Positions 26,446 to 34,589 of a DNA stretch of 64,000 bases are shown piece after piece. Numbering within the stretch: position 1 is the first letter of the stretch; every line of letters starts with the position of its first letter. Origin of the DNA: Vreelandella salicampi (GTDB taxonomy: Bacteria > Pseudomonadota > Gammaproteobacteria > Pseudomonadales > Halomonadaceae); the NCBI RefSeq assembly GCF_013415105.1, contig NZ_JACCDF010000005.1:124001-188000 (forward strand). Reading direction: 5' to 3'. The position numbers were made by a program, and so were the translations under genes. Below the pieces are notes generated by a model. That model was given only the letters and a program-made list of their open reading frames with translations. It had not been told where the DNA came from and did no database searches.

Positions 26446-29400
26446 CTAGGAAGGCAAACGAATCTCGCGGAATGCCTCGCCAAGCTGAAGCGCCGCACTT
26501 CGCCGGTCGCCCATGTCGACCAACATGTCGAGGATGCGCAGGAATTTCTGAGCCAGAGCCAGCGTCATCGGCGCATCACGATGTGCGAAGTGCTGCACCA
26601 GCTCCGCGATGCGCGCTGGAATGAACGCTCCATGCCACCCCTTTAGATTGTCAGGTCCGTCGCCGGTGATCGCGAGCAATTGGTCAGCGAAAGCTTCGGC
26701 CGGGTAGTTGGCCTTAGCTCGCTCACAGAGCGTCAAGAACGGGTCCATTACGGAAGCAGCCCATCCGCCAGCGCGAACGAAACGATCAATGAGTGGCAGG
26801 ATACGGCTGATTTCGGACCAGTCGCCATTCACGTAGCGGGCGGCCAAGCCCGCGTGTTCGACTGAGACAAACATCAATGTGTTGACTAGCTTGGGTTGAT
26901 CGAATCCTGAGAATTCTCCACTTCGATAGGCGTCGCGATTGAAAGCAGAGTCCTGAAGAAGTCGTTCAAGACAGAGATCGAGTATGGCGATTGAATCAGC
27001 TGGAATAACCTTCGCATCGTATACGTAGGAGCAGATATAGGTGCTCGCGAATGGAGAAAGGAGAGCCCAGCAATTGTCTCCCTCAAGCGCCAGAATCGGA
27101 TCGAGGAAGAGGGTCTGAAAATCACTAAGAGGGAGAAGCCCGGCTACTCGACCAAGGCTCGACCCCAGACTGTGGGTCCATTCTAAAATTCGAGTGGCTG
27201 ACCGGTTTCGACGTCCGGGCCTCACCCAAGGCGGCGCATTCTTCTGATTTGTCCATTCGAGTAAGCCAGCTAGGAAATCGAGTAAATCCCTTTTCGCCTT
27301 ACTTCTCAGTATCTCCTCGAAGGGAATTTGCTCAAGAATTTTTGCAGCTTGTTCTGAATGCCAAATGACATCTGGCTCTCCCCACATCTCATTCGCGTCA
27401 AATGCATCATCTGCATCGTAATCTTCGTAGGCTTGATGCCAACGCTGTCCCTTATCGTGGTCCACTTTCACCCACGCTGGAGGTGGTAGCGGAAGGGAGG
27501 GCCATTCGCTTCCTTGCTCATAGAATGCTATCACCGCGTCGACCGCCGATTGCACTTCGCTTGATGAGTGGAAGGTTTCATTATGCTGATTGCGATGATC
27601 ATATGATCGTGGTGAAACGTGACAGCGCGATAATGCCAGTACCAGTATGCTCCAAGTCAGCTTGGGATCTTTGAAACAAAGCGTGCAGGCTTCTTCGAGG
27701 GCGGTCAACCAAACGACTTCCAGTGGGTGCGTAATCAGCCACATGAGGTCCCGCGCTGTGCTTTTTGTTGCTGAAGCTTCGCGGAGGTCCGCTGCGAGGC
27801 CGCGTGCGACATATATCGCATGATGCCAGGGTATAACGGAGCTAGGCGACTGCATCCGATTAGCTTCTTCTGGCAACTGGATCGCACGACTAAGGACCTC
27901 ACGAGCCCACTCAAGGTCTTCTTGAGTGCATTCTTCCCGAAAGTTGAGCGCGATGGCGGCGGTAGCGGCGACCGCACCGCGACGCATATTGAAAAGTTCT
28001 TCGTCGTTCTCGTTGTTTGAATGCTCGAATAACCCTTTGGTGTCCGCTTCTTTGGCTAGTGCTATGGCATCCTCAATAGCGTAGGTGTCATTCAGTGCCT
28101 TCTCTTCGAAGGACTTCGACGCCCACGTCCAAAGGCCCGTTTGCTTAAGCCACTTAGAAGCTTCTTCGGCCCTAGCGACTTTTTCAGGCTTAGCGGCAGA
28201 AGGACTCACATGGACAATCGAAATCTGGTCCGACTCTTCTTTGGTACGGTACGCCTGATAATTTTTAGGGTTCGCCAGCTCTGTATATTCGAGGGCCTGC
28301 GCTGTGAGATGCTCCCTTGCCTTCAGATTGTTGCGGTGCTCCTCGTACTGATAGGGCAGTTCGTCCTTGAATTTAAGGATTGCTTCACAGGCTCGGTCAC
28401 GGATAGGGCCCGCCGTAAAGACGAATCTTGGCACCATCCATCTAAGCTCTGTCTTGCGAATCGGACGGTTATTTGCTGCTTGAATCGCCTCAATGTGAGG
28501 CTTATCGGTACGAGAGGTAAAGCCGATTAGGCTAATAGCAATCGGCGAAAGGTCTTGCGTCCATCTGTTATGGTCTGCCGCCAACAGGCGCTGAGAGGTT
28601 ATGAGCGGCAATGTAGCTTCGGACACGGTTTCGGTGTGGAGCGCGAGCATTGCCGCGATGCCCAAGACGGCAATGCACTCGTTCCCCTCGACGCATTGCT
28701 GGATCAGCTCGCTAACAGGCCGGCCGCGCGCAAGCTCGGCGAAGCACCATTCCTCAAGCGCAAGAAAACCACAACCGATGGCATTCGGCGCCCCTGTCGA
28801 ACGAAACCAAAGATACTCCTGGTCGGTGCCCCAGAACCTTTGGGATCCCCAGGGAAAAGTGAGATCTAGCGGTATGGGGGTGCCATCACGGTCACGAGAA
28901 TATCGGTGCAGTTGACGCCAAGCATTCATCGCATGATTGCAGAGTTCCCGAAGGAGCCGCAGTGCCTCTTTAGGCGTTGATTGGAAAAGCGAGTGAAAGG
29001 GCTCTCGAAGTGGCGAAGGGGGTGAAAAGCATCGGTAATCATCGTGGATCGAGAGTCTGTTCCAGTCGTGGCGGTTGAAGTCACCGATGGTGTGTAGAAA
29101 AGGTGCCGTGGAAAGCGCCCTTTGTTCTTGAGGCGTGCGCTCGGCTGCCGGCTTAGCCGAGATTCTTTTTCGCCGCACGGATGCGGCTTGAAGTTTCTGT
29201 TCTTCTCTGACAACCCGGTCTGCTGGAAGCTCCTCCTGCAGAAAAGCCAGGGAAAGATCGACGAGCGACTGAGGCAGCGATTGGGCAAGAACGGGTGAGA
29301 AGGTGATGGTGTCATGAAACGCGTCGTCACGAATGCGCTCTGAGTCGGTGACGCGCTGCAAATAGTCGGCCGCAAGGATCGGCTCGGCTCTCGACGCTCT

Positions 29401-31833
29401 TAAGAGGAGCCGCCCCAGAGATTTTCGGAAAGATTCCAGATTGGGCACCTTCTCCCAGTACGCGGAGTTCTCGTCCGGCCCATCGGAAGTACTAATCTCG
29501 TCGATGGCAGCGAGCCAGGTCGCGCATTGTTGGAGAAGAGCGCGAGACGTTGGGTTGCGAAGATCGGCTAAGGCGTTCTGCCAAACCTCGAAGATAGCCA
29601 CGATCTCCGGATAGAGTCTCTGCGGAATGTCGGAAATGCGCCGTAGGATAAAGTCGATGAGGCGGCGCCACGCACTGAAGTCGGACGGCCACCCGAGAAG
29701 ATCAGCAAACCGTTGGCGTTGCTCCTGTGGGAGGTTACCAGCGAGGATATTCACATTGGGGGAGGTCTTCTCCGCCTGAAACCAGACGAGAGCCTTCCTG
29801 AACAGGCGGAAGTCGTCGGCAAAGACCGCCGTCGCGAACTGGTTCTCATCAACTTCGAACCTCGCGGTTCCGAGGGGGCCGACCAGCCACGCGCGCAGCC
29901 ATTGTGATCGAAGGTCCGAACCTTCGGTCTGGGCGAGGTACGCTGACCAGTCTTCTCCTTGCATGTATTCCCATTGGGAGAGAAGTTCGACGACGCGTGC
30001 TACCGCTGGTGGCTCTCCGCAGGCTTTGATCTCTTCCATCCATTGAGCCCCATGATCGACCAGGACATGGAAGAAGGCCCATTCGAAGAAAATATCGTGA
30101 GCGAAACGAACGGAGATCCCTTCTCGAGCGTTCTGAAGTATGCCATCCGATCTAAAATCATCGACGTGTGCGACCGAGGTTAGTTGACTAAGGCGAATCG
30201 GCTGGCTAAGTTTGCGGGAACGAAGAGAAGCTAAATTGAGCAGCTCTCGCTGGCGTTCAATCGCATTTTGACCGGTCTCGTTGTAGCCGCCCCGTCGCCA
30301 CCAATTCTCGATCAGATCGACTTCAGATTGAGGGGCAAATGTCGGGGCACTAGGATCGGCCACGTAACTCTGGTCCAGCACCTTCGCAAAAAAGGGGCGG
30401 CGGACGATCTCCTGCACCTGGTGTGATCCAAATAGAAGTGGCCTGAGGTGTGGCTTGGCTTTTGCGAGCGTCTCGGCCTCTTCATCAATCAGCTGATCAA
30501 CGCCAAGGGTCTCGACAGTTAGAGCGTCAAGGAAGTCGCCCAACCAATTCCGAAGCACTTCAATGCCAGTGTCTCGAAGGGAGACGACAATACGCCAGTT
30601 ATCGAGCAACGGTGACTCCACTACGGCGCGGATCACGTCGAGGATGATGGGCTGGTGCTCTTTCTCGATGCGATCGATTGCATCGATGAACAGAATGGGA
30701 GTGCCGGCGGCTCCGATCTCCACGAGAAGTTGCTCCAAAGGAGGACCAGAGAGACCCTGCGAGGTCGCGTAACTGATCCAACTGCTGCCTTCGAGCTGTT
30801 CTGCTTTGAGGAAGAGGACTGGTCCGTGTTCCAGCGCGCGTTGTACCGCTCGTCTCACCAAGACTGATTTACCACTTCCTGGCATGCCGCGGACCTGGAC
30901 GACACGGGCTCCGATGAGTTTGGTGTCCAGGGCCTTAAGGAGCGCGGTTCGGTCGAGCTTCGTTCCGCCAACATCGTCGGGTATGAAGTTCGCGTAGCTC
31001 TTTCCGAGCTCCGTCAACTTGTCGAGGGCTATTCGAAAGGAGTTTGCGCCGCGAAGGCGTGCGACAGGGGAGATAGAACGCACAAGCCGCGCGCGATCAT
31101 ATTGGCCTGCTTTACCGGCTGATGCGCGAGCTAGCTGAACGGTGCGCGACCAGACCAGTGGGGCCTTGGGTGCGTCATCGGGTGCGAGGCAATCTCGGAT
31201 GCGATTAATGGCGTCAGAGGGGTCAGTGGCGCCTTCGCGAAGGAAGTCGAACTGAATGAGTACGAAGTGAGCAAGGAACTGATGCACTTCTTCACACGTG
31301 CATGGTGTCCCCTTCGTCTCTTCCAGCAGGGCTACGACGTCATTTTTGACCGCTATGATGTTGGCACTGGCATTCCCCTCTGCCTCAAAGCGAGCGTCGA
31401 AATGGTTAGCCGTCAGGCTTTCACGGGCCCAATCACAAAGAGTTTTGAGAGCTCGTTCCTTGGCGGGGGTAACGGTGCCAACTGCTGCTCCATAGCGGTC
31501 GATGTTAATGCGGAAATCAGGCTTGTTGAGAGTAGCCCAACTGTCGCGAATGATGTCGCAAAAGTCGGAGTTCGTTTCCGCCTTACTGATCGTGAGCGAA
31601 CGCTTTACCTGGAGGCTAAGGCGAGCAGGGTTCTTTGCGGTGTCTTCAAAATCGACGATCACATCATCGAGCGGCTCATCAAAATCGCGCTGCTGAACCG
31701 ACACGCGGACAACGGTTCGATCATCGATGCCAGGTGCATATGCCTCAGCTAGCAGCGCAGTTAGATAGTACGCAGCTGCGTCGCCTTCAAAGGTGAACCC
31801 CTCGCCGCCGGCGAGTTCAGGGGATTGTGCCAT
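26446..31833 (-). CDS. Giant STAND-type NTPase with nuclease-like N-terminus (probable anti-phage defence)
   Basis: The 1795-residue protein begins with a domain (about residues 10-230) that looks like a PD-(D/E)XK nuclease of the DUF4297/Cap4 type. It shows a GGEGFTFEGDAAAYYL start, acidic residues in EPLDDVIVDF, and the Q-x-K motif in LSLQVKRSL. A P-loop NTPase follows, with Walker A RGMPGSGKSVLVRRA near residue 320 and Walker B TPILFIDAIDRI near 385. The remaining 1200 residues are helical and repeat-like, with no named domain I recognise. This order (nuclease, STAND ATPase, long sensor) is that of Avs and related single-gene abortive-infection systems. The phage trigger is unknown. It stands alone on the minus strand, convergent with the integrase operon. 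Confidence 0.75.
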   Translation of the reverse strand: MAQSPELAGGEGFTFEGDAAAYYLTALLAEAYAPGIDDRTVVRVSVQQRDFDEPLDDVIVDFEDTAKNPARLSLQVKRSLTISKAETNSDFCDIIRDSWATLNKPDFRINIDRYGAAVGTVTPAKERALKTLCDWARESLTANHFDARFEAEGNASANIIAVKNDVVALLEETKGTPCTCEEVHQFLAHFVLIQFDFLREGATDPSDAINRIRDCLAPDDAPKAPLVWSRTVQLARASAGKAGQYDRARLVRSISPVARLRGANSFRIALDKLTELGKSYANFIPDDVGGTKLDRTALLKALDTKLIGARVVQVRGMPGSGKSVLVRRAVQRALEHGPVLFLKAEQLEGSSWISYATSQGLSGPPLEQLLVEIGAAGTPILFIDAIDRIEKEHQPIILDVIRAVVESPLLDNWRIVVSLRDTGIEVLRNWLGDFLDALTVETLGVDQLIDEEAETLAKAKPHLRPLLFGSHQVQEIVRRPFFAKVLDQSYVADPSAPTFAPQSEVDLIENWWRRGGYNETGQNAIERQRELLNLASLRSRKLSQPIRLSQLTSVAHVDDFRSDGILQNAREGISVRFAHDIFFEWAFFHVLVDHGAQWMEEIKACGEPPAVARVVELLSQWEYMQGEDWSAYLAQTEGSDLRSQWLRAWLVGPLGTARFEVDENQFATAVFADDFRLFRKALVWFQAEKTSPNVNILAGNLPQEQRQRFADLLGWPSDFSAWRRLIDFILRRISDIPQRLYPEIVAIFEVWQNALADLRNPTSRALLQQCATWLAAIDEISTSDGPDENSAYWEKVPNLESFRKSLGRLLLRASRAEPILAADYLQRVTDSERIRDDAFHDTITFSPVLAQSLPQSLVDLSLAFLQEELPADRVVREEQKLQAASVRRKRISAKPAAERTPQEQRALSTAPFLHTIGDFNRHDWNRLSIHDDYRCFSPPSPLREPFHSLFQSTPKEALRLLRELCNHAMNAWRQLHRYSRDRDGTPIPLDLTFPWGSQRFWGTDQEYLWFRSTGAPNAIGCGFLALEEWCFAELARGRPVSELIQQCVEGNECIAVLGIAAMLALHTETVSEATLPLITSQRLLAADHNRWTQDLSPIAISLIGFTSRTDKPHIEAIQAANNRPIRKTELRWMVPRFVFTAGPIRDRACEAILKFKDELPYQYEEHRNNLKAREHLTAQALEYTELANPKNYQAYRTKEESDQISIVHVSPSAAKPEKVARAEEASKWLKQTGLWTWASKSFEEKALNDTYAIEDAIALAKEADTKGLFEHSNNENDEELFNMRRGAVAATAAIALNFREECTQEDLEWAREVLSRAIQLPEEANRMQSPSSVIPWHHAIYVARGLAADLREASATKSTARDLMWLITHPLEVVWLTALEEACTLCFKDPKLTWSILVLALSRCHVSPRSYDHRNQHNETFHSSSEVQSAVDAVIAFYEQGSEWPSLPLPPPAWVKVDHDKGQRWHQAYEDYDADDAFDANEMWGEPDVIWHSEQAAKILEQIPFEEILRSKAKRDLLDFLAGLLEWTNQKNAPPWVRPGRRNRSATRILEWTHSLGSSLGRVAGLLPLSDFQTLFLDPILALEGDNCWALLSPFASTYICSYVYDAKVIPADSIAILDLCLERLLQDSAFNRDAYRSGEFSGFDQPKLVNTLMFVSVEHAGLAARYVNGDWSEISRILPLIDRFVRAGGWAASVMDPFLTLCERAKANYPAEAFADQLLAITGDGPDNLKGWHGAFIPARIAELVQHFAHRDAPMTLALAQKFLRILDMLVDMGDRRSAALQLGEAFREIRLPS

Positions 31834-32163
31834 CTCGCTAGCCTGAAAATACTTGAATAGCCATCAGCCGAGGAACCGACTGCCCGATTGAGGCAGGTTA
31901 TGCGCCTGGACTGTACTTCGCAAGAGATCAGCACTCAGTCTATCTAAGGTGGCCAGCCAGTAACCGCGCGCGTGGACGCCTAATGAGGCCCGGTTATCGC
32001 AACCTTAGGTGTTTTCCGAGGTCGGGTCGCCGACCGCTCCCACTGCATTGCGGTCATCTACAGCTGGAATTCAAAAGACAGCTTTGGGTCGTAAACAGCC
32101 GCACACCTATCAGATTAGCTTGAAGTTATGCACCCGGCCAAGAGCGGTCTTTTAGGTTATTCT
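31834..32163. other. Gene-free stretch before the NTPase
   Basis: These 330 bp contain no credible reading frame. They probably include the NTPase promoter. There is a short palindrome near 32020-32038 (GGTCGGGTCGCCGACC). The attC-like structure begins right after. Confidence 0.5.
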
Positions 32164-32250
32164 GTTGTAACGCCCCACATCACCGACAGCAAAAGCGAAG
32201 CGAGAGACGAGCGGCGCTTTTGCTGTCGGTGTGCATGTAATTGTTATAAC
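32164..32250 (-). repeat. Integron attC recombination site (candidate)
   Basis: Read on the minus strand the stretch starts with GTTATAAC-AATT and ends with GGGGCG-TTACAAC. The outer boxes TTATAAC and GTTACAA are complementary (R boxes, one G:T). They are followed by unpaired 4-5 base spacers (AATT against GCCCC) and a paired ACAT/ATGT box. Three extra bases on one side (GCA) match the extrahelical bases of attC. A 17-bp perfect stem (32181-32197 with 32215-32231) closes with a 17-base loop. This is the full attC plan: R, spacer, L with extra bases, variable stem. It follows the methyltransferase gene in the orientation of a gene cassette. No integron integrase is in the window. Confidence 0.72.
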
Positions 32251-32307
32251 TGCAGACACGCGGGTATGGTTTACTGACGGCCTATAGAGATACAAAGCAG
32301 CTATCAG

Positions 32308-32898
32308 CTAAGCTTTAGGCTGGTGGTAGACAATCGCCACATCCTCACAGGTACTCTCGTCGGCCATCCTAATTGGCTTAACCTGCAGCCGCTCCACGAT
32401 GACAGTGTCAAACCCTTCCACATCAGGAACGTCTCCATCACCAAAATGCGGATGGCATAGTAAACCTGAGGGAGTGAGAAGCTGCTTCAGTCGAGTTGCC
32501 GTCTCGGATTTGCTATAGGACGGGAATTGACCGTGAGGGATATAGTCAAAAGGGTCATAGAATATAAAGTCGTACTTTTCTTCATTCTGTACTGTTTGCC
32601 AGGCACTAAAAAAAGGGCGCACGCTGGCGTGTCTATTGGCAAACTCCTGTAGATCCATATAAATTCCCTGCTCAACTTCAAAGATGTCGTGCTGAGCTGG
32701 CATTAAGTGTTTTTGGATCAGGGCCGCAGATATGCCTAATCCGAAGCCGATTTCTAACACTTTCGATGGGCTGAGATAGCGAAGGCGGGCGAATAGTGCC
32801 TCAAAGTACTCTTCCTCAGTCCGAGACATGACGACTTGGCCGTTCCAGATCAAAACATCTGAGTTTTTTTCGTCGAATTGTAGCTCGATGGTGTTCAA
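32308..32898 (-). CDS. GAMT/RMT2-like SAM-dependent methyltransferase
   Basis: The 196-residue protein resembles guanidinoacetate N-methyltransferase and the yeast arginine delta-N-methyltransferase RMT2. The SAM motif is KVLEIGFGLGISAALIQKH near residues 46-64, with the preceding block NGQVVMSRTEEEYFEAL. EYDFI-type motif II appears as KYDFIFYDPFDYIPHGQF, and there is a late LTPSGLLCHPHFGDG. Relatives methylate guanidino or arginine side-chain nitrogens; an arginine- or ornithine-derived residue of the peptide is therefore the likely target here (inference). It starts with TTG behind AAGGAAAA. It lies 180 bp after the GNAT gene and is directly followed by the attC-like site. It therefore looks like an integron cassette added to the operon, and may have an unrelated job. 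Confidence 0.72.
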   Translation of the reverse strand: MNTIELQFDEKNSDVLIWNGQVVMSRTEEEYFEALFARLRYLSPSKVLEIGFGLGISAALIQKHLMPAQHDIFEVEQGIYMDLQEFANRHASVRPFFSAWQTVQNEEKYDFIFYDPFDYIPHGQFPSYSKSETATRLKQLLTPSGLLCHPHFGDGDVPDVEGFDTVIVERLQVKPIRMADESTCEDVAIVYHQPKA

Positions 32899-33078
32899 AC
32901 GCTTTTTCCTTCATTACGTAAGACGTTTCATTTTGTGTATCGAGAAACGAAGTCTTGTGATACCTGCGGATTGAGCTACCATCCCGTGCCCAAAGGTGCC
33001 GGGGTCAGATGCTGCGCTTCAACCAACCTATGAGATACAAATCATGAGCGCCCTATCTAACTCGGTATCCGCTAGTCG

Positions 33079-33585
33079 TCATGAATCGCTGCTCTCCAGG
33101 GCTGCTTCATCCCTGGAGCTGGGCGGCTGACGGTACCATACCAAGACGAGTTGAGAGTCTTCTGGGGCCGTTGCGTTGATGAAGCCTGCATGAAAGGCCG
33201 CGTTACGTGATGCGGTGTTTGACTTGCGCATGTGCGCATAGATGATCTCGTGCTGACTATTAGCGCAACCGAGCTGGTAAACCCTACGACCGATCTGCCG
33301 TCCCTGGCTCGGTCGATTCAGGAACACGTGAAATGAAGCGTGCGGCCCTCTGATCGAATCCTCGATGACGTTGATGTAGGCGGTACCTGCCCGCTTACCT
33401 TCCGCCATCACGATCCACGCCTCTCCTCTTGGCCCACCCCCCCGCAGCATAGTTCCGGAGGTATGGACGAGTTCAATATCGGACGGTGCTACCGGACCCA
33501 ACCCGGACTTGGCTAGTACAGTGGGGGGCTTCGGTGTCTTCGTGCGCTGAGCCCGCCTTTTGCTAGTCTTGATCAATCGTGCCAC
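33079..33585 (-). CDS. GNAT-family N-acyltransferase
   Basis: The 168-residue protein has the GNAT acyl-CoA loop in NRPSQGRQIGRRVYQLG (Q-x-x-x-G-R) and motif B as HMRKSNTASRNAAFHAGFINA. The final strand is LVLVWYRQ. The first 35 residues are basic and rich in Lys, Arg and Pro (MARLIKTSKRRAQRTKTPKP). Its start lies inside the end of the arginase-like gene (13-bp overlap), so it belongs to the same operon. In known RiPP pathways, GNAT enzymes acylate the amine of lysine, or of ornithine made by a peptide arginase; that chemistry fits this operon but is inferred. Confidence 0.8.
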   Translation of the reverse strand: MARLIKTSKRRAQRTKTPKPPTVLAKSGLGPVAPSDIELVHTSGTMLRGGGPRGEAWIVMAEGKRAGTAYINVIEDSIRGPHASFHVFLNRPSQGRQIGRRVYQLGCANSQHEIIYAHMRKSNTASRNAAFHAGFINATAPEDSQLVLVWYRQPPSSRDEAALESSDS

Positions 33586-34589
33586 GGCACCTCTCCCAAG
33601 CCGATTAACAAGCGATCACAGGTGGGAGCCCAGTACTCTGCTGGGAAAAAGCCCGGCGAAAAGGCGATAGTGATATCGACAAGGCGCTCAATTAACTGAT
33701 GTCGCTGCAATGCGGCTGATAACTTATCGATACGGGCTAGGACACGCTCAAGGGGTATATCGAGGGGGCCCGGATTTTCGATAAAATCGCTGTCTCCGTC
33801 ATACCGGTTACAGAAGTAGTCCATGTCGATGTGAAGTAAGATGTCTTTGCCACAGAGGGCAACGTCCTCAAGCCACGTTTCCAAGTCATTGGTGAAGCGA
33901 TAACGCCCTGGACCTACGCCGGTTGCATCTTGTACCAGCTTGATTGCCGGACGCTGCATCGAAGGTACCAGTAGTGTGTCGTTTATCCAGACAGGCTTAA
34001 CCACTGAATCCACTGTAGTGACACACTTAGGGGCTTGGCACAGGTGCCTTACATCGGCGCCCGGGGCAAAATGCAGAAAAGGAGTTAGGAAACTACCCAT
34101 TCCCAAAGCGCCACTCTCAATCGCCTGCGTCACGGAGTCAGGCTGATCCAGTGCCACCACTTTTCCGGAGATTGGGTCGCACCATCCTTCTCCCTGTTGG
34201 AAAAGTCGTGGCGAACCAACATCTTTATGATCATCAACATGCAGTACCACAACATCCGCATGCGATCGTCCGGGTTGCTTCTGCAGCCATTGGCTCCAGC
34301 TTTCCAGCGTCCATGTATCGTTGAGTGTCAGTAACAATCGGCCCCGTCGCTTCCGGGCGATCGCAATTTCTCTATATTCTACAAGCCCCCACCACGCCAA
34401 GCCCTCATCGAGGCGAGGATCCACATAACGTTCAGCTTCGTTTGACCAGCCCAGCTCCAACAACCATTGATTACCCTGAACACAAGCTACTGCATCTTTA
34501 TCGCAAAAATAATCTCGCAGCTGTGCGTGCCGTTGATGGGGATCAGTAGATAACCGGGAGATTGGGAGCAAAATGGGTAACATGCTCAT
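33573..34589 (-). CDS. UPF0489-family protein, probable peptide arginase
   Basis: The 338-residue protein has the two metal-binding blocks of the arginase-like fold. VVVLHVDDHKDVGSPRL lies near residues 113-129 (H-x-D-D-H-x-D), and ILLHIDMDYFCNRYDGDSDF near residues 247-266 (D-x-D with more acids). This arrangement matches the UPF0489 family, which includes peptide arginases such as OspR that turn arginine in ribosomal peptides into ornithine. The start overlaps the radical SAM gene by 47 bp and the end overlaps the GNAT gene. The precursor ahead carries Arg52 and Arg59 in its C-terminal region as possible substrates. The activity is inferred from the family; I see no missing metal ligand. 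Confidence 0.75.
   Translation of the reverse strand: MSMLPILLPISRLSTDPHQRHAQLRDYFCDKDAVACVQGNQWLLELGWSNEAERYVDPRLDEGLAWWGLVEYREIAIARKRRGRLLLTLNDTWTLESWSQWLQKQPGRSHADVVVLHVDDHKDVGSPRLFQQGEGWCDPISGKVVALDQPDSVTQAIESGALGMGSFLTPFLHFAPGADVRHLCQAPKCVTTVDSVVKPVWINDTLLVPSMQRPAIKLVQDATGVGPGRYRFTNDLETWLEDVALCGKDILLHIDMDYFCNRYDGDSDFIENPGPLDIPLERVLARIDKLSAALQRHQLIERLVDITIAFSPGFFPAEYWAPTCDRLLIGLGEVPWHD

Noticed and set aside
31267..31752. 161-codon plus-strand frame inside the NTPase gene
   Set aside because: It is antisense to the conserved N-terminal domain of the NTPase, has no ribosome binding site, and reads like a shadow frame.
33040..33110. A second complete attC site behind the GNAT gene
   Set aside because: Only the single GTTAGAT box is present; no complementary box or stem lies upstream in the end of the GNAT gene. 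It is better read as the insertion junction.
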